DNA of 64,000 bases from Notospermus geniculatus (taxonomy: Eukaryota > Nemertea > Pilidiophora > Heteronemertea > Lineidae). The translations under genes were made by a program, and so were the position numbers. Positions 56,001 through 64,000 of this stretch are shown piece after piece. The notes below the pieces were generated by a model. That model did no database searches and was not told where the DNA came from. It saw only the letters and a program-made list of their open reading frames with translations. Position 1 is the stretch's first letter; each line of letters begins with the position of its first letter. The DNA lies in contig NMRB01000147.1 in assembly GCA_002633025.1 (NCBI GenBank), positions 294,344 through 358,343 on the forward strand, given 5' to 3'.

Positions 56001-58284
56001 CATCAATTACCGGTATACGCCAAATTTCTTTATTCTGAACATAATATGAAAGAAATCTAAAAGTAGAAGTTCCCTTTCTCTGAGATCATCTGAATCGAGT
56101 ACTGATTAAATTAGAACATGTATAGACAGTCAGCTTTCTTTCTACAGTACGATACATCTACAATGTACATGTAATTACTCTTCAATTTTATGACTAAGAT
56201 CTACAAATCTTCAAGAAGAGATTCACACTCGTGCAATGCCACGTAGCCCTACAACTACTCAGTGAGAAAATATTAATAGAGATTCTAGATGGGAAAATTC
56301 AACCTTGTACGAAGTAAGTAATTCAAAACAGTGAAATGCGGTCAAATCCCGAGTGTCACAATGCGAGTCCTACATGTACATGTAAGTTTGTGGTTGTTCA
56401 AAATATCACCTAGACGACGCCAAATTTTCCTTCCTAATCCTATAACATCATATGAATATATGTAACACTGGAACTATGAATGTTTTCAGATCTATTTCTC
56501 TTAGCAAATTCTCCCTCCAACAAATCCACATAGTCACTCATATGACAGAATCATACAACCTGCGGGAAATGATGCGATACGTTTACTTGTCTTGCTGATG
56601 TTGGGCACTCAAAGAATCAACTCCTACCAAATGGGTGCAAACTGTTCCATCCAACATTTTTACATCGTATGGGTAAGGTCTCGATATCGCATCAGCTATG
56701 TTGCACAATTTACCTGTAGGCTATGCACGGTGCGATTTTTTTCAAGTGTTGGGAAATATTTATACTACTCTATCAGTTCAAGCCCACTTGGAAGGTGACT
56801 GCCTCTTACTTTTGAAAACTCAGATCATACTGGTATACAGTACCACAAATGCAGTTCGTGCACCAGTCACACCAGTATCATAAAATCAAAATGCCTACAT
56901 GTGGATTATCATGATTACGGCAAATAAAACACAGATTTTTTGTGTAATGAAACAATTGAGGCAAAATGAGTTGCCAGATAATGTGTGAATATGATTACCC
57001 TGTCGTATACATCAGTGGAAAAGAATTGTACATGTACTTTTTTCTGAACCACTTTCAAACGTCCCCAGTTGCCCCGGGAGTTGCCCTCTTGTATACAGAG
57101 CCTCCTTGTTGCAGCTCCCAGTCTACGGAATGAGCTGCCAGTACCCAAGAGCATTCAATGCTGCAACTCTGCGCAAGTTTTCCAAGAGGTACCCCACAAC
57201 GCACTTATTCAAATCTGAAGTACTAGTATATTTGTGAAGTGCTCTGAGTGGCAGATCCTGCCGAATTTTGAGCCAAAACAAATGCCCATGTTCTTTAGTA
57301 ACTTAACATGAAAAATTACGGCAGTAGGCTACATATTATAACGTTAGTTTCTAATCACTCAACAGATGACAGCACATTACACTTTAGAACACATGTGATC
57401 TGTCAAAATTAATTACACCTCACAGCAAAAGTTCTGTTAATTTGGTGAAGTGTCATTCTTGGAAACACAGAATGACTAAATGATTGGGAAGAAATGTGGG
57501 TAAAAACGGAACATATACAGACAGTCAAGAATTACTTTTACGAACAAACTGCACACAAGTTGTTACTGTACTTGTACAACAGCGAGAGAAATGTCACCAC
57601 ACTCAGTATCAAAAAGAAAGAGTAGTTCCTTGACGCTAACGTGTAGCCATGCAATGATTCGATATAACCAAAGCAGAGTTCAGCCATCTGCTTAAAACCA
57701 AACGACAATTTTATCATGCAATTCCAATGCCTGCGAATTCGAGGCCCATTTCAATGCATGCGGCAAATACATAAGGTACAATATACAGATGCAAACTGAT
57801 GTGGACGAGAAAGTCTGAGCCCACTAAGCCACAAAAAAGACATCACTGGCGGACAGTGAGTCCCTTAACCAATTTGCTGTACATGATGTAAGGTCAATGT
57901 CATAAATTCTGCAGCTACTGTACGGGTGACGTTAATCTAATGTAATGAACCTATGAAAAATCTTACGGATGTCAGGTAGGCACCGTATATCAAGGATAAA
58001 GCACATAGAACTTCCTCTGAGTTCGATTATAGAATTCTATGTAGAGATATCATCACCTTACACATGGGGCAGTGTAATGGCTAACACAGCAAAAGTGTTA
58101 AAACGATCATTCACAATCAAACTGACATCAGAAAGTAAGACTTCACACAACACAGCATTTTCAGTCCAGGCAGTCTCCTCAACAGCTCATCAAATACTAC
58201 AATGCAATGGAATCGGTGATGAATGGAAAAAAGCTGACTCAGCAACTGCATGCCTCGCTGGAAATCCGTCACAAAATTGACATC
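56001..58284. other. No gene recognised
   Basis: Moderately AT-rich unique-looking sequence. Frames of 60-100 codons occur on both strands without splice or domain support. It could be 3' UTR of the minus-strand terminal exon at 58285. Confidence 0.4.
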
Positions 58285-58448
58285 TTAGGAACCATGAAAG
58301 TGGCTGACCATGGATTCGAACATCATACTGTCATAACCTTGCTGCATTGTAACCTCACTCTGGTGTTCCATGGTGCTGGTGTTCACGAGTGCGTCTCCTC
58401 CTCCTAACTGAACTGCGAGTCCGTTGCACATATTGCGCACCACAGGAT
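58285..58448 (-). CDS. Possible terminal exon of an unidentified gene
   Basis: Minus strand: a good acceptor TGTATTTTCAG is followed by 2 nt completing a codon and 53 residues to TAA (PVVRNMCNGLAVQLGGGDA, VTMQQGYDSMMFESM, SHFHGS). Methionine, glycine and glutamine content resembles the C-terminus of a transcription factor, but I do not recognise it. No upstream exon of the same gene is secure in the window. Confidence 0.4.
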
Positions 58449-61400
58449 CTGAAAATACACAGTAAACATGTTACTGCATTTGTTTGTGCAAGGCTATCAA
58501 CGTCGAAAACGACACACGAAAATGATAATGGAGACCATTTTGATATCAAAAACTAAAGAATACGAAGTATGATTAGAGTGTTTTCAATGGCTGCAGAAAA
58601 TAAGACAGAACATTGGCATTTATTCAAGGTGTATTGAGCAAGACAGACAGAACGAAGTCCTATATATATATACAGAACAGTCAACTGATGATAGGTGCCT
58701 TTCCACCTTTCCTCAATTAACACATGAGAAACATTCGTTTAACCCTTTCCAATCATATTCTGAACAATTTTTGGCCCTGATTAGAAAGACTTGAAAACTT
58801 TGCTGTTTTTTAACGTCCCAGCCAATATACTATGCGATGCATGGCAAGCAGTGCACTGAATTCACCTGCCGAAACCACGATGCACATGTGGTTTGTACAT
58901 GATTTCAACTGGCCTGCCCAGTATTGATAAGCTTTGGGGTTACTAGTATGTGACTATGGTTTATCCATGTGCCTCCAAGTCCACCGGTGACCCGCATTTT
59001 GGCATGAGTTGACGGTCGTCGCTTGGTACAATGTGTTGCAAGGTGGGCAATGCTCCAACTCCCGGAGATGCTTCATAGTCTGTTTAACATGTTTAATCAG
59101 GGCCTCACTTTTTACTGCGTGAAGGGTTTCTACGCTGAAGCACCCCAAAGCAATCTACAGATGCTAATTATATACATGTACGCAACCTTCAAACAGGCGT
59201 ACAGAAATAATGACAAGATTGTGTAATAGAGTGTCGAGAGAACATCTATAGATGACATTCTACCATGAAGAGATGACAGATTCCATGAATATTTTGGACC
59301 ATTTTAGAAAGAAATACTGACTTCAGTTGGAGAAAGAGAATTTGTAAACCACCCAGACTGGCTCTCTCTCTCATCTTCAGTGTTCTCGTACACCACCACT
59401 TTAGCAGTAGCAGACGTTACGAACCCAATATCAGGTTGACCATAGTAGTGTACATGTATAACCCATTACATAATAATCAGATCTGATTTGGTTCTCTGGG
59501 CATGTTCGTCCTTCTGGTAGTAGTGTAGGGTTAGTCATGGGCCTGCCAAATGGTCATCCATCCTTGGGGTCGGTTCCATCACTGCCTGTCTTCTGCAGAG
59601 CGGCTGGTCCCCTTGGCCCATAGACACTATAGGCACGAAAGTGGAGGTCGAGGGTGGAAGAATGGATTTTCCATCTCGCAGCCTCATGAAATCTCAGTTT
59701 TTGTGTGCTGGAGACAAGAGAGGGAAAGAGAATCCTGCTTCGTAATCAAAAGAAGTTTAAGAACCTGTCTGTTCTTGACTACTGCGGGCTTGGAGTAAAG
59801 AAGCCGAAGGGGACCAGCCACTCCGCAGAAGATGTCCAGTGCTGGATCCGACCACAACGCTGGATTGCCACGTGGCCGACCAATAGAATCTTGGTGCACT
59901 TGGCCTGCTTTTGTCTGAGTTTACAAGCTGAACACAGGGACGAGAAGATAGCATCCTCCCACAGCAGGGGTTTTTACCTCGCTCCTCTTCAGTCCACTGT
60001 GTGCGATTGTATGAAGAGGAACGAGACCAAAGCCTTGCTGTGGGATGATGAGAAGATAGCCTAGTGTCCCATAAGTCCAGATACAAAATTAGTTGGGCAT
60101 CGTAGCTCCTGTCAGAAAAGGCAGGGAGGTTCGAAACTAAACAGTCCTGAGTCCAAGTGTTGCTACGAAATTTCGAAGCTACCAAGTGAATGCTTACCAA
60201 GATTTAGATGTGCAGCATAATACGAGGCCATCCAAATCTGGCATCATGTGGTTCAGTAGTGCAAGCCGGCTGATTTGGAATAATACACTCGGTAGATTCC
60301 AGTTGCGAACGAGTCGAATTGAGTGGCCCGATAGATGCGCCGTGCCGAGTAGAATTGCTCGATTCTGCCAGGGGTAAATTGATTGATCCAGAACTAGGTT
60401 CAATAGTGTCCATGGTAGTGGTATGATCAAGGACTTCCAGTGGGTTTGTTGGCACTGAAGTGGGGTAGAGAGAGCCAGTCTCTATGTGGGTGTGGTTTGG
60501 TGAATAAGATTTTAGAAACAAGCGTTTCTCGACTACACTACAGTCGTCAGTCTTGTTTCCAGAGTAACAGAAGTCTGAAATAGAGGACTACAGTGAGCAA
60601 TGTTCCATGGCTGACAGCTTTTTATGGACATTACAGGTACAAGACAGTTTGTAGGGAAAATTATAACAAAGAATTATTAAAGAAACGAAACTGTCGGTGA
60701 CACGGGTTTCATGAATCCACGAAAAACTCAACAAAAAATGTCAAACATTTTCACCAACAAGTTGCTCAGGACTTGATTCAGGGTCATAAATACCACACTC
60801 TATTTCAAAATGATTCCCCAACCCCCATTTTTTGTACCAATACCATATTGCCAAGATTGGAATCTGTCATCAATTCATTGTACCAGTAAATAGAGTACCA
60901 GCCATTGTTGACCTTTCTGAAATCCCGTTGGATGTATCCTTAGAAATTTCAGCAAATTGCCAACAAAATTACAAGTAAAATATAGAAATCTTCTATTCTA
61001 AATCTAAATATTACTTGACTTATTCAGGGACGTCTTGGCCGATTTGCAGGGCATGATCAGGGTAAAGAAAACATTACAAATCTCAAGATAGTCAAGATTG
61101 TTCTAAAACACAATCAGTCCAAATGCCACCTGGTCAGGATTTCACATAGACGTTCTTGTCCAATAGGAAACCCACCTTTATACTTCTCATCTTTCTGATG
61201 TCTGAGGAAGTAAGCAAGCCCCTAAAATATTAGCTTCCGTCCCAGCCCAAGTATTACGTTGTGCACAAAGCTACACCCCTAATATAAATAAATAATGTAT
61301 GGCTTTTTTAATGCCTTCAACTGTGAAACAGTCTCAAAGTACTTCAGATTATTCCATCAGTCTCTGTAGCAACTTTCTGGGGGAGTCAAGGAGCTCATAA

Positions 61401-61563
61401 CAAACCCGCGACCTGGTATCAAACCAGCTATGTCTCTCGGTCAAGAGTCTGATGTTCTAAACACTGCACTCCCGAAATTCTAATTTTTGACATTTTGCTG
61501 AAATTTCTAGGCCCCCGAGCGATTTCTTTACTTTAAAATACGAAGCTGGCTCCAACTAACCAT
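58449..61563. other. No secure gene
   Basis: Minus-strand frame 60521-60204 is S/T/P-rich (PTNPLEVLDHTTTMD, LPLAESSNSTRHG) with a possible acceptor CCCACATAG; this could be another exon but is unsupported. An inverted repeat at 59947-60060 is listed separately. Confidence 0.4.
59947..60060. repeat. Imperfect inverted repeat, 114 bp
   Basis: GCATCCTCCCACAGCAGGG and CTCGCTCCTCTTCA on the left pair imperfectly with TGAAGAGGAACGAG and CCTTGCTGTGGGATGATG on the right. It could be a MITE or a long hairpin. Confidence 0.5.
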
Positions 61564-61742
61564 TTAAATGTAGTGTCCCATGAAAGCGAGGCACTTTCTA
61601 GGGGGTGAGGGTCGTGTGAGGGAGCTGTGGGCAATTTGAGATGAGCAGTTGGCCACTGCAACACTGTTGTTATTTTCTACACTGTGATTGAAAGCATTGT
61701 TGGAGGATTTTATGACAGGAATGCTACTCTCCTGGACTTGTT
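61564..61742 (-). CDS. Possible alternative terminal exon
   Basis: Minus strand: the strong acceptor ATTATTTTTTCAG is followed by 2 nt and 58 residues to TAA (QVQESSIPVIKSSNNAFNH, CSSQIAHSSLTRPSPPRK). It begins in the same phase as the exon at 58285, so both could be alternative ends of one gene. No homology recognised. Confidence 0.28.
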
Positions 61743-64000
61743 CTGAAAAAATAATTTTCTTCATGAGAAAGGATAATTAGTTCTACTAGAAATACAACGT
61801 GAGTTAACGCAATAAAACTGAAGTTCTAAAAAATCTCAGTTCGGGTAAAGGTTTACACAAGAGTGGCTTCATCATGCATTCTCTGAAATCCTGTCCAAGG
61901 CAAGGCTTGGCACTATACAAGAGTAGGCCTACGTGAAAAGCCCACCAATCAGCAACTTCTACATTTCCAGACTTATAGGTCTGAGGTGGTGTGCTCAGCA
62001 TTCTCACTCAGATTTAGCTCGAGTCCCTTTAGGGACTGTCTGAAGTTTCAAAGAATGTCTAACACCATGACCAAAAACATCTAGGACGAGGGCTGGGATG
62101 GCCACATCCTCAGGCAATGGTTCTTCTAAGTGCTTGCTCCGTACATCCCCATAGTGTGCGATGACGAAGGGGCAAGTGCTACAACGATCACTTCAGCAGA
62201 ATGCGAGGGTCAGTCCCAAGAGCAGTTGCTCCAAATGCACACCATCAAAATTCAAATGGACTTTGGGGTGCAACTTCTCTTAATTTCATGATTCAGTTGA
62301 AACTGGTACACAAAATAAGATTGCTAAGGATACATGTGGACATTTTGATATATTTGGACAAGAGATGGTACAATGTAGGCCAATGGCTTTGTTTGAGGTT
62401 CATTAACCTGTATAGGTTTTTGACACACAAATCATGTATTGCTGCCTATTTTCCATGTATTCTGATGCTTCTAGAGACATCACATCGAGCAAGTCAACCA
62501 CGTCCTACATTCATTACTTTGAACAGGATGAGCAGAAATGCATGAAGAAAGCTATGAACACATGAACACCCACAACAGTAACACCTACGTAATGTGCTAT
62601 TCGTGATAAAAGCCAAGTTATTCTATACTTCATGTTTGTACTTTTTAGATGCCAAAGGAATCGTGGTGTATCCATAAAGGTGATCCATGCGTTAAACAGA
62701 GAATACTCTGACACCCACAAACATCCAGCATTTCATAGGATGTCTTTTTGAGAAATCGAGAAAATCATTTTCAGGCAGAAGCTTTTGCTATACCAGCTGT
62801 GGCTGAAGTAAATTTTGACCCATGTAAATAGCTAGCTTTCAAGAAAAAAAATCTTCATGTCATATACGAACAACTTCTCGCTATTCTGTACCCACACTGA
62901 AGACTGAAGTTTAAGAATAAGACCATGGAACACAACCAAGCAAATTTGTATCTGGGCAGCACTAGTCTTTTCTGCACACCCATTGGCTGGTATTCATAAA
63001 AGATAGCAAATGCTTTTACTTAAGATTTGCACAGTGAGGTCTAATGTAAATGTACTGCAAAACTTGAAGTAAAAGCATTTGCTACCTTTTATGAATATTA
63101 TCCATTACGCTTCACTTGTACCGATACTGGACATGAGATACCTGTCCTGGTCTTCTGCCTTTTCCCATGGTATCTGTCGGCAGTTGTGAACAAGTGCTAC
63201 ATTGAGTGCTCAGCTTAATTCTTCCAAATTTCATCTTGATTTCAAAGTTTTTTTTGCATCTGCTGTAATAAGCAGGTAAGCACATGGACCACCTGAATGG
63301 ACAGCGACACAGTTGCTACCCCTTGGCACAAACTGTGCATGATAGATGACTAAATTAAAAACAATGTTCAGGTCAATGTTGGGTTGATTCACCCGCCCCA
63401 TCCACACCTACATTGAAATGCCAACAGAACAACGAGTTGGACACCATCTTTCCCCAAGTTGCTGCGCAAGAAATTTTCAAGGCTTTGCTGAGGCAGAAAG
63501 AAATGACTGAAAAAAGTTGCCAAAAAATTTATTTGGTGTTTGTTTTGGACTTTGGGAAAGACAATGGTTGAATTCGTGTCATGACTTTTCAAAAGAATGG
63601 GATTTTCATGTTTGACTACTTCAGGACACGAGCTGTTGATCTTTTGACACAACTTGAATGTTGTCAGGATGAGTTTTACCATTTCCATCAACATCACTGG
63701 TGTATTTACAGCCATCCGTAACACTCTACCAGACATTGCGCACCACTTTACAGTACATGTAAGCCCCAGTCACATATCCACTCCGGGGCCCGTACGGCGA
63801 GCAAAAACAGACATTTTGACCAATTTCTACGGTGCCCAGTTTGATCCAGTCCAATTTCCACTTATCCACTGAGGCGATTTCGGCATAATTCATCTGAGAT
63901 CCGAGTTTCAGTCTCTAAAATCCACGGCAATCCGTTGGGTGGGGAAAATCGTACGGGGGCCCGGTGGATTTGTGACCTAGGCTTAACCAAACACTAATTC
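61743..64000. other. No gene recognised
   Basis: Only short unsupported frames and one TATTCATAAA-type element (62991-63098). A minus-strand frame near 63620-63735 reads plausibly (DVDGNGKTHPDNIQVVSK) but lacks a convincing acceptor. Confidence 0.4.
62991..63098. mobile_element. Palindromic MITE, TATTCATAAA type
   Basis: TATTCATAAAAGATAGCAAA and TGCTTTTACTT on the left pair with AAGTAAAAGCATTTGCTACC and TTTTATGAATA on the right, 108 bp. Same terminal motif as 32794-32920. Confidence 0.75.

Noticed and set aside
63620-63735. Minus-strand peptide CKYTSDVDGNGKTHPD
   Set aside because: Reads plausibly, but the only acceptor (GTCTGGTAG) has no pyrimidine tract and there is no partner exon.
1-64000. 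CRISPR arrays, operons or bacterial genes
   Set aside because: Introns, MITEs and animal proteins place this in a metazoan genome. The tandem arrays have no spacer-repeat pattern.

Overview
The window looks like a marine deuterostome invertebrate genome, most likely an echinoderm (sea urchin or relative). The basis is indirect: intron-containing animal genes with GT-AG introns, very frequent short palindromic words (TAGGCCTA, TACATGTA, ACCGGT), and dense small inverted-repeat transposons. No species marker was identified. There is a 62-base gap at 38112-38173 and isolated single Ns (for example 14739, 22881, 26404, 31392, 48440, 55120).

Region 1-30 kb is the accessory part. After a repeat-filled flank (1-3040) come four direct tandem copies of a unit of about 5.6-6.9 kb (3040-8630, 9053-15120, 16142-23030, 23520-29720). 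Each copy carries, in order on the + strand: an exon-like segment (e1), a 70-nt perfect-stem hairpin, a small cysteine-rich PAN/Apple-like coding segment, a ~360-codon open exon (ORF A) and a ~310-codon open exon (ORF B). I recognise neither A nor B. Their frames stay open in all four copies and length differences are in multiples of three. In copy 1 the first in-frame ATG of both A and B is lost while the frame runs on upstream to a conserved AG, so they are probably exons rather than stand-alone genes. Short motifs suggest A and B are distant paralogues. Different copies have been hit by different small transposons, which gives clean empty-site comparisons.

Region 30-33.4 kb is GC-rich and repeat-rich, with a 655-bp terminal-inverted-repeat element, a CACGTG-rich stretch and a duplicated tRNA-like sequence. 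TMEM33 (ER membrane protein) follows at 33424-36773 on the + strand, in seven coding exons; its last exon has three tandem in-frame copies of the 3' splice site. From 36.8 to 45.3 kb I see only repeats and no convincing gene.

Region 45.3-52.4 kb, minus strand, holds a RAD6-type ubiquitin-conjugating enzyme (UBE2A/UBE2B). Exons 1-4 are followed by two alternative last exons. The near one (48 kb) gives a 166-residue protein with an acidic tail like that of yeast Rad6. The far one (45.4 kb) gives the ordinary 152-residue animal form. From 53 to 64 kb there are satellite-like and minisatellite arrays and one or two possible minus-strand terminal exons of an unidentified gene.

The most interesting items are the RAD6 alternative acidic tail, the four-copy orphan exon array with its conserved hairpins and signs of gene conversion, and the triplicated splice acceptor of TMEM33.
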